From the NCBI GenBank assembly GCA_910586255.1, contig CAJUHR010000002.1, positions 1-64,000 on the forward strand: a DNA stretch of 64,000 nucleotides, in the 5' to 3' direction. The DNA comes from an uncultured Lachnospiraceae bacterium. GTDB taxonomy: Bacteria; Bacillota; Clostridia; Lachnospirales; Lachnospiraceae. The notes under the pieces were generated by a model. The model searched no databases and was not told where the DNA came from. It saw nothing but the letters and a program-made list of their open reading frames with translations. A program made the translations under genes and the position numbers. Positions 17,015 through 25,757 of the stretch are shown here, in pieces; within the stretch, counting starts at the first letter, position 1; the number at the start of each line of letters is the position of its first letter.

Positions 17015-18262
17015 TCAAGAAAGGGGAAGATGTTTTTTCTTGCTGACTGCATGGTCCACCAGGGCATCCTCCTTGAGAAAGCTGGCTCTTTTTACGCTGT
17101 CCACCCCGTATTTCCCCCGTATTTTGTCCACTGCCTTTTCAAAATCTTTCATCTTTTTGGAGCGGGGGGATTCAAACAGGTTCATCTGTTCATAGGAATC
17201 CGGGGAGATACGGCTGGCTCGCAGGCCGATTAAGCGCACCGGGGTCAGATCCCAGAATTCCTTCAGCAATTGGCAGGCATTCTGATACAAAACGGACGTG
17301 GAGTCGGTGGGAATATCAAAGGTAAACTGATGGGACTGGGTGCTAAACTGCCAGTCCTTAAGCTCTACACAAATGCAGTTGCAGCGGACGTTTTCCTCCC
17401 GCAGCCTTGCGCCAACCGTCTCGCTTAGGGCCAGCAGCACCTGGCAGGCCGTTTCGTAGTCTGCCACGTCTCTGGGAAGAGTGATGCTGTTTCCATAGCC
17501 TTTGTTGGCAGGCTCCTTGCTTTTTACCGGCTCCTCATCGATTCCGTTGGCATACCGGTGAATCAGGGTGCCGTATTTGCTGCCCAGATGGGATTTTAAG
17601 ATCTCTGCATCACACATGGCCACATCCCCGATGGTGTGAAGTCCGATCCGCCTCATTTTGTCAGCGGCGGAGCTGCCTACAAAGAACAGTTCCCTTAAGG
17701 GCAGCGGCCACATTTTCTCACGGATTTCCTCAGGAAACAAGGTGTGCGTCCGGTCAGGCTTTTCAAAATCCGAGGCCATTTTTGCCAGAAGCTTGTTGGA
17801 GGAAATCCCTATGTTGACCGTGAATTTTAACTCCCTTTTGATTCTTTCCCGGATTTGTCCGGCGGTTTTTACCGGGTCGCCGAAAAGGTGGATGGTTTTT
17901 GTCATATCAAGAAAAGCCTCGTCTATGCTGAATTTTTCGATATCAGGAGTGTAGCTTTCCAGAAGGGAAATCAGCCTTCGGGAGCATTTCTGATAGAAAT
18001 CGAAGCGGGAGGGAACCACTAAAAGCTCCGGACATTTGCGCAGGGCGCTGACTAAGGGCTCTCCTGTGACAATCCCGTATTTTTTTGCCGGAGTGGATTT
18101 GGCCAGCACAACCCCGTGGCGGGATTTGGAGTCGCCTCCCACGGCAGAGGGAATGGCGCGCAGATCGGTCTCCTTGGGATTTTTCTCCAAACGGTAGACA
18201 GATTCCCAGCTTAAAAAGGCTGAGTTGACGTCAATATGGAAGATCAGGGGCTTATGTTCCAT
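17015..18262 (-). CDS. dinB: DNA polymerase IV (Y-family translesion polymerase)
   Basis: A 415-residue Y-family polymerase. The metal-binding carboxylates are in FHIDVNSAFLSWE (around residue 11) and SIDEAFLDMT (about 113-122). The steric region KYGIVTGEP, the helix-hairpin-helix SADKMRRIGLHTIGDV and a little-finger domain are in order. It copies damaged DNA with low fidelity. The C-terminus (MNLFESPRSKKMKDFEKAVD) includes a likely beta-clamp binding motif (QMNLF). It starts at ATG 18262 with GGAG upstream. I saw no clear LexA box. Confidence 0.92.
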   Translation of the reverse strand: MEHKPLIFHIDVNSAFLSWESVYRLEKNPKETDLRAIPSAVGGDSKSRHGVVLAKSTPAKKYGIVTGEPLVSALRKCPELLVVPSRFDFYQKCSRRLISLLESYTPDIEKFSIDEAFLDMTKTIHLFGDPVKTAGQIRERIKRELKFTVNIGISSNKLLAKMASDFEKPDRTHTLFPEEIREKMWPLPLRELFFVGSSAADKMRRIGLHTIGDVAMCDAEILKSHLGSKYGTLIHRYANGIDEEPVKSKEPANKGYGNSITLPRDVADYETACQVLLALSETVGARLREENVRCNCICVELKDWQFSTQSHQFTFDIPTDSTSVLYQNACQLLKEFWDLTPVRLIGLRASRISPDSYEQMNLFESPRSKKMKDFEKAVDKIRGKYGVDSVKRASFLKEDALVDHAVSKKKHLPLS

Positions 18263-18372
18263 TAAGAGAGGCTCCTTTCTTTGAAAATGAGGCGGTTTGA
18301 CAGGAACAGAGAGGCTTTATAGAGAGCATACCATGTTTTTTGAGGTTTTTCCATGGGGATTTTTGAACTTGA

Positions 18373-18480
18373 GGATTGCGGAAGCACAAAGTGCGGAGCA
18401 ATCCGGTATCAGAGGGGTCAAAAGACCTTATGACCCCAACATCATGACATTGATTCACTGGCACCCAGCGAACAGTAACC
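18373..18480. repeat. Structured intergenic element (hairpin pair ending in GAACAGTAAC)
   Basis: GGATTGC (18373-18379) pairs with GCAATCC (18398-18404) around an inner GCAC-AAA-GTGC. A second hairpin is GGGGTCA (18414-18420) with TGACCCC (18431-18437), overlapping a perfect GGTC-AAAA-GACC. The segment ends GCGAACAGTAACC. The same GAACAGTAAC ending closes the larger element at 55140-55287, so these look like members of one family. It occupies most of the 270-base gap between dinB and the carboxypeptidase gene; nothing else is seen there. Confidence 0.5.
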
Positions 18481-18534
18481 GGAATGTCTCCTTGTATCAT
18501 AAACTCTTTTTTTAGGGAATAGGATAGAGTGATC

Positions 18535-19917
18535 ATGCAAAAGGGTGGGAATAAGGTGAAACAGAATCGGGTGCATGGGCTGATGGTGGGAATCACCATC
18601 GGCTTTGCTTTTTGGGGAAGTGTACAGGCAGAGCCGCTGCTTCTAAAGAGGGAACGGACGGATATTATCCGAGTGGAGGCCACGGCGGCCTTAAGCCGGG
18701 AAAGCAGCTTTGGAGGGCAGAGAAAGTTCCGGGAGGCCGCGGAGACCCAGGAGAGGGAAGTATCCCTTCATGCATTGTCAGCGGTTTTGATGGATGGAGA
18801 CACGGGGCGGGTGCTCTATGAGAAGGAGGGGGATGTTTTTCGCCCCATGGCAAGCACCACCAAGATCATGACCTGTATACTGGCTCTGGAAAACGGGAAT
18901 CCGGCGGATATCTGCACCGTGTCGGAGACGGCAGCCGCTCAGCCCAAGGTGCACTTAGGGGCAGGGAAGGGAACGCGGTTTTATTTAAAGGATCTGCTCT
19001 ATTCCCTGATGCTAGAGTCCCATAATGATACGGCGGTGATGGTCGCGGAGCACATCGGGGGAAGCGTGGAGGGATTTTCTCAAATGATGAACCAGAAGGC
19101 CAGAGACTTAGGATGTGAAAAAACATGTTTTCTCACGCCGAACGGCCTGGATCGGACCTACATGGCGGCAGACGGGAAGGAGTACACCCACGGAACAACG
19201 GCCAGGGAGCTGGCTATGGTAATGCGCTATTGTGTCATGAGCTCTCCTAAGCGTGAGGAATTTTTGAGGATCACGGCCACGCCGGACTACACTTTTGGGG
19301 ATGTGGAGGGAAAAAGAAGCTTTTCCTGTGTAAATCACAATGCCTTATTGTCTATGATGGACGGACTTCTAAGCGGAAAAACCGGTTTTACAAATGGAGC
19401 GGGATACTCCTATGTGGCGGCTCTTGAGGATGAGGGGAGAACCTATATTCTGGCAATTTTAGGCAGCGGGTGGCCGCCCCACAAGACTTATAAATGGGCG
19501 GATGCCAGGGCCCTGTTTGATTATGGAAAAAAGCGGTTTCACTACAGGGATGTATACCGGGAACCAAAGACGGAGGAGATTGTGGTCCGGGAGGGCATAG
19601 GGGAGAGAGAGCACGGGAGCATTCCGGGGACGGAGGCATTTATAAAACCGGTTTTGAGACTGAAGGAGCAGGAGAGGCATTTGAGGCTTCTGCTGGCAGA
19701 GGATGAGAGAGTGGAACAGAAGGTGGAGCTTCCCGAATACCTGGAGGCGCCGGTGAAGGAGGGGGAGCTGGTGGGCCATGTCTGTTATCTTCTTGACGGA
19801 AAAACCATCCGCAGTTATCCTCTCTATGCGGACAGGAATGTGAGGCGGAGGGATTTTTTGTATTATGCCAAACAGGTTGGAAAGAGATTTCTCATGAAAA
19901 CGGGGAAAAGGAAATGA
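18535..19917 (+). CDS. D-alanyl-D-alanine carboxypeptidase (DacF/PBP5-like)
   Basis: A 460-residue secreted serine peptidase of family S11 that trims the terminal D-alanine from peptidoglycan stems. Catalytic motifs are STTK (MASTTKIMTC, about residue 105), SHN (about 162) and KTG (SGKTGFTNGAGYS, about 281). A hydrophobic signal sequence is followed by a Glu-rich linker and, after the catalytic domain, a beta-rich PBP5_C-like region. The start is uncertain: ATG 18535 has a weak AGGATAG site. GTG 18556, behind AAGGGTGG, would give a cleaner signal peptide (MKQNRVHGL...). Confidence 0.88.
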   Translation: MQKGGNKVKQNRVHGLMVGITIGFAFWGSVQAEPLLLKRERTDIIRVEATAALSRESSFGGQRKFREAAETQEREVSLHALSAVLMDGDTGRVLYEKEGDVFRPMASTTKIMTCILALENGNPADICTVSETAAAQPKVHLGAGKGTRFYLKDLLYSLMLESHNDTAVMVAEHIGGSVEGFSQMMNQKARDLGCEKTCFLTPNGLDRTYMAADGKEYTHGTTARELAMVMRYCVMSSPKREEFLRITATPDYTFGDVEGKRSFSCVNHNALLSMMDGLLSGKTGFTNGAGYSYVAALEDEGRTYILAILGSGWPPHKTYKWADARALFDYGKKRFHYRDVYREPKTEEIVVREGIGEREHGSIPGTEAFIKPVLRLKEQERHLRLLLAEDERVEQKVELPEYLEAPVKEGELVGHVCYLLDGKTIRSYPLYADRNVRRRDFLYYAKQVGKRFLMKTGKRK

Positions 19918-20024
19918 TGAAAATTTCCGGGGAGGAGGCAGATAAATATATAAAAAGAGTAATTAGGAAAGCATATTTGGGGAATCCTGTCTATCAGGGA
20001 AAGGCAAACGGCTTTTATAAATAA
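19914..20024 (+). CDS. Possible small basic protein coupled to the carboxypeptidase gene
   Basis: A 36-codon frame (MMKISGEEADKYIKRVIRKA, then a Gly/Tyr-rich end NGFYK) that starts with a four-base ATGA overlap on the dacF-like stop. AAAAGGAA just upstream could serve as a ribosome site. The product is basic, has no signal peptide, and is not a protein I recognise. The overlap and sensible codon use argue for translation by coupling; a chance open frame cannot be excluded. Confidence 0.4.
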   Translation: MMKISGEEADKYIKRVIRKAYLGNPVYQGKANGFYK

Positions 20025-20074
20025 AATGTGAAAATTTGTCTCTTCTTGAAAAAAATGCAAAAACAGCTTGAATT

Positions 20075-20102
20075 TTGCCTGGTATCATTATACAATTATA
20101 AT
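20075..20102 (+). promoter_or_regulatory. Candidate promoter of the decarboxylase cluster
   Basis: TTGCCT (20075-20080), 16 bases and a perfect TATAAT (20097-20102). An overlapping alternative is TTGAAT (20068-20073) with TATACA (20089-20094). It leaves a leader of about 85 bases before the carboxyltransferase. Confidence 0.55.
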
Positions 20103-20194
20103 CGGCAGAAATTTGGAGTTACTAAACGGCGTAGCGTCAAAATTTTAACGAATTTGGGCGGTGCCGTGAATATTTTAAAATGGAGGATTGCAAA

Positions 20195-21649
20195 ATGAGT
20201 AATTCAGCACAAACATCAGCAAGTAGCAGAATCAATGCTTTACTTGATGAGAACAGTTTTGTTGAAGTGGGTTCTTACATTACCGCAAGAGCCACGGACT
20301 TTAACATGACTGACAAGGAAACTCCAGCAGATGGCGTGATTACCGGCTATGGAACCATCGAAGGAAGCCTTGTGTACGTGTACAGCCAGGACGCTTCCGT
20401 ACTGGGCGGCTCCTTAGGCGAGATGCACGCGAAGAAGATTTCCAACATTTATTCCATGGCTATGAAGATGGGGGCTCCGGTGATCGGGCTAATCGATTGC
20501 GCGGGTCTGCGTCTCCAGGAGGCGACCGATGCGCTTCATGGCTTTGGTCAGATGTATTTAAATCAGGCCATGGCTTCCGGCGTGATCCCTCAGATCGCGG
20601 CGGTGTTTGGTACTTGCGGCGGCGGGATGGCCGTGTCCTCGGCTATGGCTGATTTTATCTTCATGGAGGAAAAGAAAGCAAAGCTCTTTGTCAATTCTCC
20701 CAACGCCCTTGATGGCAACCGCATTGAGAGCTGCGATACTTCCAGTGCGGCCTTCCAGAGCGGCGACACAGGCCTGGTGGATTTTGTGGGGGATGAGGAC
20801 ACAATCTTAAATCAGATCCGAACCCTGGTTACGATCCTTCCGGCCAACAATGAAGACGACATGTCCTACAGCGAATGTGAGGATGATTTAAACCGAATCT
20901 GCACAGGTCTGGAGAATTGTGTGGGCGCTACGGATATTGCCCTGGCGCAGATCAGTGACAACGGCTTTTTCCTGGAGGTGAAGAAGGCTTATGACCCGTC
21001 CATGGTGACTGGTTTTATCCGCTTAAACGGCTCCACTGTAGGATGCGTGGCCAACCGGACGGAGGTCTACGGGGACAACGGCGTGAAGGACGGGGAGTAT
21101 GAGGCGGTTTTGACCTCTCACGGCTGTGAGAAGGCAGAGAGCTTTGTCGCCTTCTGTGACGCCTTCAACATCCCGATTCTGACCCTGGTAAATGTAAAGG
21201 GCTACAAGGCCAGCAAGTGTACAGAGCGCAAGATCGCCAAGACCGCGGGCCGTCTGACCTACGCCTTTGCCAATGCCAGCGTTCCCAAGGTATCCGTGAT
21301 CGTGGGAGAGGCCTACGGCACAGCCTATCTGACCATGAACAGCAAGTCCATCGGCGCCGATGTGGTCTACGCCTGGCCCACGGCTTCCATCGGTATGATG
21401 GATCCGGTAGCGGCGGCTAAGATCATGTACGCGGACGAGGTGGCAGGGGCTGACGACAGCCTGTCTCTGATCAATGAGAAGGCCACTCAGTACCGGGAGC
21501 TGCAGTCCAGCGCCTTAGCGGCTGCAAAGAGAGGCTATGTGGATGATATCATTGATGCCTGCGACACCAGAAAGCGTGTAATTGCTGCATTTGAGATGCT
21601 GTTTACCAAGAGAGAGGATCGTCCGGACAGAAAACACGGAACGGTCTAG
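20195..21649 (+). CDS. mmdA: Acyl-CoA carboxyltransferase subunit (methylmalonyl-CoA decarboxylase alpha-like)
   Basis: A 484-residue biotin-dependent carboxyltransferase of the crotonase fold with N- and C-terminal halves, like MmdA/PccB. The glycine-rich FGTCGGGMAVSSA (about residues 138-150) and AYGTAYLTMNSK (about 379-390) strands are the acyl-CoA and biotin oxyanion sites. It would move CO2 from a carboxyacyl-CoA, probably methylmalonyl-CoA, to the biotin carrier encoded two genes downstream. ATG 20195 is used because GGAGG at 20182-20186 is eight bases upstream; the ATG at 20180 overlaps that site. First gene of a five-gene Na+ pump cluster. Confidence 0.82.
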   Translation: MSNSAQTSASSRINALLDENSFVEVGSYITARATDFNMTDKETPADGVITGYGTIEGSLVYVYSQDASVLGGSLGEMHAKKISNIYSMAMKMGAPVIGLIDCAGLRLQEATDALHGFGQMYLNQAMASGVIPQIAAVFGTCGGGMAVSSAMADFIFMEEKKAKLFVNSPNALDGNRIESCDTSSAAFQSGDTGLVDFVGDEDTILNQIRTLVTILPANNEDDMSYSECEDDLNRICTGLENCVGATDIALAQISDNGFFLEVKKAYDPSMVTGFIRLNGSTVGCVANRTEVYGDNGVKDGEYEAVLTSHGCEKAESFVAFCDAFNIPILTLVNVKGYKASKCTERKIAKTAGRLTYAFANASVPKVSVIVGEAYGTAYLTMNSKSIGADVVYAWPTASIGMMDPVAAAKIMYADEVAGADDSLSLINEKATQYRELQSSALAAAKRGYVDDIIDACDTRKRVIAAFEMLFTKREDRPDRKHGTV

Positions 21650-21666
21650 AATGAGGTGACGTGTAT

Positions 21667-22440
21667 ATGAAACAGATTATGAAACGATTATGGTTAATGG
21701 TGTCCATGGCACTTTGCCTGGCTGCTTTGTCAGGCTGTTCCGCGGGAGCGTCTGAGACGCCGGTTGAGGATGCGGAGCTGTACGGCTTTCTCTGCAATGC
21801 CACGGAGGAGACCTTAAGGACCTTTACCGCGGTTCCTGAGGATCAGATCGACACGGTGGTGGAAGCGCTTCTTAAGTCCCGGGATTCGGTGACAGCCGGC
21901 GGTCTGACCGCCTGGAAGGGCGCTATGCATGACACCGGTGCATTGGTGGATATAATTTCCAGCAAGGCTCTTGAAAATGAGGACGGCACCTACGAGGGGA
22001 TTGTGGTTGCCAGCTTTGACAACCGCAAGGCGGAGTTTAAGGTGTTTTTTGAACAGACCGACCAGGGAATTACCATTACCTCCTACTCATTCTCTCCTGA
22101 ATATACCACCGGCGAGAAGCTGAGCAAGGCGGCCATGAATACACTCATGGGTATGGGAACCGTGTTTTTGGTGCTGATTTTTATCAGCGTACTGATCGGC
22201 TGCTTTAAATATATTAATGCATTTGAGAACAAGGCAAGAGCAAAGGCGGCAGTACCTGCCCCTGCGGCATCCACTCCGGCGCCTGTGCCGGCAGCGGCCG
22301 AGGAGGAGGATCTGACCGATGATCTGGAGCTGGTGGCAGTGATTACCGCGGCCATTGCGGCATATGACAACACATCTGCCGATGGGCTGGTGGTCCGTTC
22401 CATCAAGCGTGCAAACGGTGCAAAGTGGAAGAGAGCTTAA
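21667..22440 (+). CDS. OadG-type gamma subunit fused to an N-terminal lipoprotein domain
   Basis: A 257-residue protein. The N-terminus is a lipoprotein signal with lipobox LSGC (Cys24). A soluble extracellular domain (about 25-150) follows, then one membrane helix (about 157-182, MGMGTVFLVLIFISVLIGCF), then an Ala/Pro linker and an acidic cytoplasmic end. The helix plus linker matches OadG/MmdD, the small membrane subunit that holds Na+-pumping decarboxylases together, which is normally only about 80-120 residues. The added lipid-anchored outer domain is unusual. ATG 21667 has GAGGTGA seven bases upstream. Confidence 0.78.
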   Translation: MKQIMKRLWLMVSMALCLAALSGCSAGASETPVEDAELYGFLCNATEETLRTFTAVPEDQIDTVVEALLKSRDSVTAGGLTAWKGAMHDTGALVDIISSKALENEDGTYEGIVVASFDNRKAEFKVFFEQTDQGITITSYSFSPEYTTGEKLSKAAMNTLMGMGTVFLVLIFISVLIGCFKYINAFENKARAKAAVPAPAASTPAPVPAAAEEEDLTDDLELVAVITAAIAAYDNTSADGLVVRSIKRANGAKWKRA

Positions 22441-22478
22441 AGAGCGCAAGTAAATAGGATAACAGGAGGATTTTGATC

Positions 22479-22847
22479 ATGAAGAATTATACAATTACAG
22501 TCAATGGTAATGTTTATGATGTAACCGTAGAGGAAGGCGCTTCCACCGGGGCGCCGGCAGCAGCACCGAAAGCAGCTCCCAAGGCCGCGCCGAAGGCGGC
22601 CCCCAAGGCGGCGGCTCCCGCCGGAGCCCAGGGAGCGGTGGCAGTGAGCGCTCCCATGCCCGGCAAGATTCTTGCCGTGAAGGCAAGCGCCGGACAGGCT
22701 GTGAGGAAGGGCGATGTGATCATGGTTTTAGAGGCCATGAAGATGGAGAATGACATTGTGGCTCCCCAGGACGGAACCATTGCCACCATCAATGTTGCAG
22801 TGGGTGATTCCGTAGAGCCGGGCTCTGCCCTTGCCACCATGAACTAA
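22479..22847 (+). CDS. Biotin carboxyl carrier protein of the decarboxylase complex
   Basis: A 122-residue biotin carrier. The N-terminal strand MKNYTITVNGNVYDVTVEE is followed by an Ala/Pro/Lys hinge of PKAAPKAA repeats (about 28-48), then the biotinyl domain with the biotinylation motif EAMKMEND (lysine near residue 89). It carries CO2 between the carboxyltransferase and the membrane beta subunit. The start is ATG 22479 with AGGAGG nine bases upstream. Confidence 0.93.
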   Translation: MKNYTITVNGNVYDVTVEEGASTGAPAAAPKAAPKAAPKAAPKAAAPAGAQGAVAVSAPMPGKILAVKASAGQAVRKGDVIMVLEAMKMENDIVAPQDGTIATINVAVGDSVEPGSALATMN

Positions 22848-22883
22848 TCTGCTGAATAACATATTCCACATGGAGGGATTAAA

Positions 22884-24032
22884 ATGGATTATATTGCAAC
22901 AACAATGTCTAATCTTCTTCAGCAGACAGCATTTTGCAACCTTACCTTTGGAAATTTTCTGATGATCGGTGTGGCGCTGGTATTTTTGCTGCTGGCCATC
23001 AAATATGGGTTTGAACCGCTTCTTCTGGTTCCGATTGCATTTGGTATGCTGCTTGTCAATATCTATCCGGATATTATGGCAAGGCCTGAAGATATGTCGA
23101 ACGGTGTGGGCGGACTGCTTCATTATTTCTTCCTTTTGGATGAGTGGAGCATCCTGCCGTCCCTGATCTTTATGGGTGTGGGAGCCATGACGGACTTTGG
23201 TCCCCTGATTGCCAATCCCAAGAGTTTTCTTTTGGGAGCTGCCGCCCAGTTTGGTATTTATGCCGCTTATTTTATGGCCATCTTTATGGGCTTTAATGAC
23301 AAGGCTGCCGCGGCCATCTCCATTATCGGAGGCGCGGACGGTCCTACATCTATCTTCCTGGCAGGAAAGTTAGGACAGACCGAGTTTATGGGCCCCATTG
23401 CAGTGGCTGCCTACTCCTATATGGCTCTGGTTCCCATCATCCAGCCGCCGATCATGAAGCTGATGACCAGTGAGAAGGAGCGGAAGATCAAGATGGAGCA
23501 GCTTCGTCCGGTTTCCAAGCTGGAGAAGATCCTGTTCCCGATCATTGTTACCATCGTAGTCTGCCTGATTCTGCCGACCACGGCTCCCCTGGTGGGAATG
23601 CTTATGCTGGGCAACCTTTTCAGAGAGTCCGGCGTGGTAAAGCAGCTGCAGGAGACAGCCAGCAACGCGCTTATGTACATTGTGGTTATTTTGCTGGGAA
23701 CCTCCGTGGGTGCCAGCACCAGCGCTGAGGCGTTTTTGAAGATGACAACCCTTCAGATCGTGGCACTGGGCCTGATTGCCTTTGCCTTCGGTACGGCGGC
23801 AGGTGTATTTTTCGGAAAGATTATGTGCAAGCTGACTGGCGGCAAGGTGAATCCGCTGATCGGCTCGGCAGGTGTGTCCGCAGTACCTATGGCAGCCCGT
23901 GTGTCTCAGAAGGTGGGAGCCGAGGCGGATCCCACCAACTTCCTGCTGATGCATGCCATGGGTCCCAATGTGGCCGGCGTAATCGGTACGGCCGTGGCGG
24001 CAGGTACTTTTATGGCAATCTTTGGCGTGTAA
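22884..24032 (+). CDS. Na+-pumping decarboxylase beta subunit (OadB/MmdB)
   Basis: A 382-residue membrane protein with about nine to eleven helices. The catalytic and Na+-binding segment IIGGADGPTSIFLAGKL (about residues 147-163) is fully conserved, as is the terminal NFLLMHAMGPNVAGVIGTAV region. It decarboxylates carboxybiotin and exports Na+ in exchange for a proton. Its position behind the biotin carrier and before a pyruvate carboxylase B-like gene matches oxaloacetate/methylmalonyl-CoA decarboxylase clusters. Confidence 0.93.
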   Translation: MDYIATTMSNLLQQTAFCNLTFGNFLMIGVALVFLLLAIKYGFEPLLLVPIAFGMLLVNIYPDIMARPEDMSNGVGGLLHYFFLLDEWSILPSLIFMGVGAMTDFGPLIANPKSFLLGAAAQFGIYAAYFMAIFMGFNDKAAAAISIIGGADGPTSIFLAGKLGQTEFMGPIAVAAYSYMALVPIIQPPIMKLMTSEKERKIKMEQLRPVSKLEKILFPIIVTIVVCLILPTTAPLVGMLMLGNLFRESGVVKQLQETASNALMYIVVILLGTSVGASTSAEAFLKMTTLQIVALGLIAFAFGTAAGVFFGKIMCKLTGGKVNPLIGSAGVSAVPMAARVSQKVGAEADPTNFLLMHAMGPNVAGVIGTAVAAGTFMAIFGV

Positions 24033-24114
24033 CTGACGGATGATGGATTATGGTAAGGAAGTGTCATAAAAGGATTTATGGCATTTCCTATAGATGATTA
24101 GGAGGTAAAACAAA

Positions 24115-25524
24115 ATGGCAATAGAGAAGAAGCCGGTTAAGATTGTGGAAACCGTCCTCCGTGACGCCCACCAGTCCTTGATCGCTACCAGAATGAGTAC
24201 GGAGCAGATGCTGCCTATTATTGACAAGATGGACAAAATCGGCTATTACGCCGTGGAGTGCTGGGGCGGCGCTACCTTTGACGCGTCCCTGCGTTTCTTA
24301 AAGGAGGATCCGTGGGAGCGCCTCAGGAAGCTGAAGGCAGGCTTTAAGAATACCAAGCTGCAAATGCTTTTCAGAGGTCAGAACATTCTCGGATACAACC
24401 ACTATGCAGATGACGTGGTGGAGTATTTTGTACAGAAGTCCGTGGCCAACGGAATTGATATTATCCGTATTTTTGACTGCTTAAATGACCTTCGCAACCT
24501 GCAGACAGCCGTCATGGCAGCCAACAGAGAGAAGGCCCACGCGCAGATTGCTCTGTGTTATACATTGGGCGATGCCTATACCATGGATTATTGGAAGGAC
24601 ATCGCCAAGAGAATCGAGGATATGGGGGCTGATTCCATCTGCATCAAGGATATGGCAGGCCTTCTGACTCCCTATGCGGCTCAGGAGCTGGTGGCAGCTC
24701 TGAAGGAATCCACCAGCCTGCCTGTTGATCTGCACACCCACTACACCTCCGGTGTGGCTTCCATGACCTACTTAAAGGCAGTGGAGTCCGGCTGTGATAT
24801 TATTGACACGGCTATGTCTCCCCTGGCTCTGGGAACCAGCCAGCCGGCTACGGAGGTAATGGTGGAGACCTTTAAGGGAACTGCCTATGACACAGGTCTT
24901 GATCAGGTGAAGCTGGCGGAAATCGCCGATTACTTCACCCCCATTCGTGAGGAAGTGTTAAAGAGCGGCCTTTTGAACCCCAAGGTTCTGGGCGTCAATA
25001 TTAAGACGTTGCAATACCAGGTACCGGGCGGTATGCTTTCCAACCTGGTTTCCCAGTTAAAGGAAGCCGGCAAGGAGGATAAATACAGAGAGGTTCTTGA
25101 GGAGATCCCGCGGGTGCGCAAGGACTTCGGCGAGCCGCCGCTTGTGACCCCGTCCTCTCAGATCGTAGGTACCCAGGCAGTTATGAACGTAATCGCCGGA
25201 GAGCGGTACAAGATGGTTCCAAAGGAGTCCAAGAAGATTATGCTTGGCGAGTTTGGCCAGACCGTAAAGCCCTTTAATCCGGAGGTGCAGAAGAAGATTA
25301 TCGGCGATGAGACCCCTATTACCTGCCGTCCCGCAGACTTAATTCCGCCGCAGCTTCCTCAGTTCGAGAAGGAGTGCGCCCGCTGGAAACAGCAGGATGA
25401 GGATGTGTTGTCCTACGCCCTGTTCCCTAAGGTAGCGGAAGAGTTCTTTAAATACCGGGAGGCACAGCAGACCAAGGTGGATTCCACCATGGCTGATACA
25501 AACAGCAAGGCATATCCTGTGTAA
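24115..25524 (+). CDS. Oxaloacetate decarboxylase alpha / pyruvate carboxylase subunit B (carboxyltransferase)
   Basis: A 469-residue HMGL-like TIM-barrel carboxyltransferase. The metal-site aspartate is in RDAHQSLIATRM (residue 17 region), the lysine carbamate is likely in CIKDMAGLL (about 179), and the metal histidines are in DLHTHYTSG (about 208-216). It lacks a C-terminal biotin domain, so it must use the separate carrier encoded 1.3 kb upstream. It would transfer CO2 from oxaloacetate to biotin or the reverse. A strong AGGAGG site precedes ATG 24115. Last gene of the cluster. Confidence 0.9.
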   Translation: MAIEKKPVKIVETVLRDAHQSLIATRMSTEQMLPIIDKMDKIGYYAVECWGGATFDASLRFLKEDPWERLRKLKAGFKNTKLQMLFRGQNILGYNHYADDVVEYFVQKSVANGIDIIRIFDCLNDLRNLQTAVMAANREKAHAQIALCYTLGDAYTMDYWKDIAKRIEDMGADSICIKDMAGLLTPYAAQELVAALKESTSLPVDLHTHYTSGVASMTYLKAVESGCDIIDTAMSPLALGTSQPATEVMVETFKGTAYDTGLDQVKLAEIADYFTPIREEVLKSGLLNPKVLGVNIKTLQYQVPGGMLSNLVSQLKEAGKEDKYREVLEEIPRVRKDFGEPPLVTPSSQIVGTQAVMNVIAGERYKMVPKESKKIMLGEFGQTVKPFNPEVQKKIIGDETPITCRPADLIPPQLPQFEKECARWKQQDEDVLSYALFPKVAEEFFKYREAQQTKVDSTMADTNSKAYPV

Positions 25525-25646
25525 GTGAAAATAATAGTAAATAAAAAGACAGGTGACATCCTGCCGGTGTGGCTGACACCTAAAATCCGACATCAATGCA
25601 GGGCGTGTGGACCCGAGTTTGGTGGACAACGATAAAATCAGTTATT

Positions 25647-25686
25647 AAAGGGGGCACATAACACTGTGGTGTTACGTGCCCCCTTT
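25647..25686 (+). terminator. Terminator of the decarboxylase cluster
   Basis: AAAGGGGGCACATAACAC (25647-25664) and GTGTTACGTGCCCCCTTT (25669-25686) form a stem of about 18 bp with one mismatch around a TGTG loop. The following T run is short. The 120 bases before it, after the OadA stop, hold nothing I can identify. Confidence 0.7.
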
Positions 25687-25757
25687 AAAATCGAAGTTCT
25701 GAATGGCAGGACAAAAAAATAGTTATGAGAAAATAAAATTTACTAAAAAAGACCACT

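Noticed and set aside
18252..18683. A 143-codon minus-strand frame upstream of dinB
   Set aside because: Its codons are the mirror of the repeat element and the carboxypeptidase start; the protein has no family-like features.
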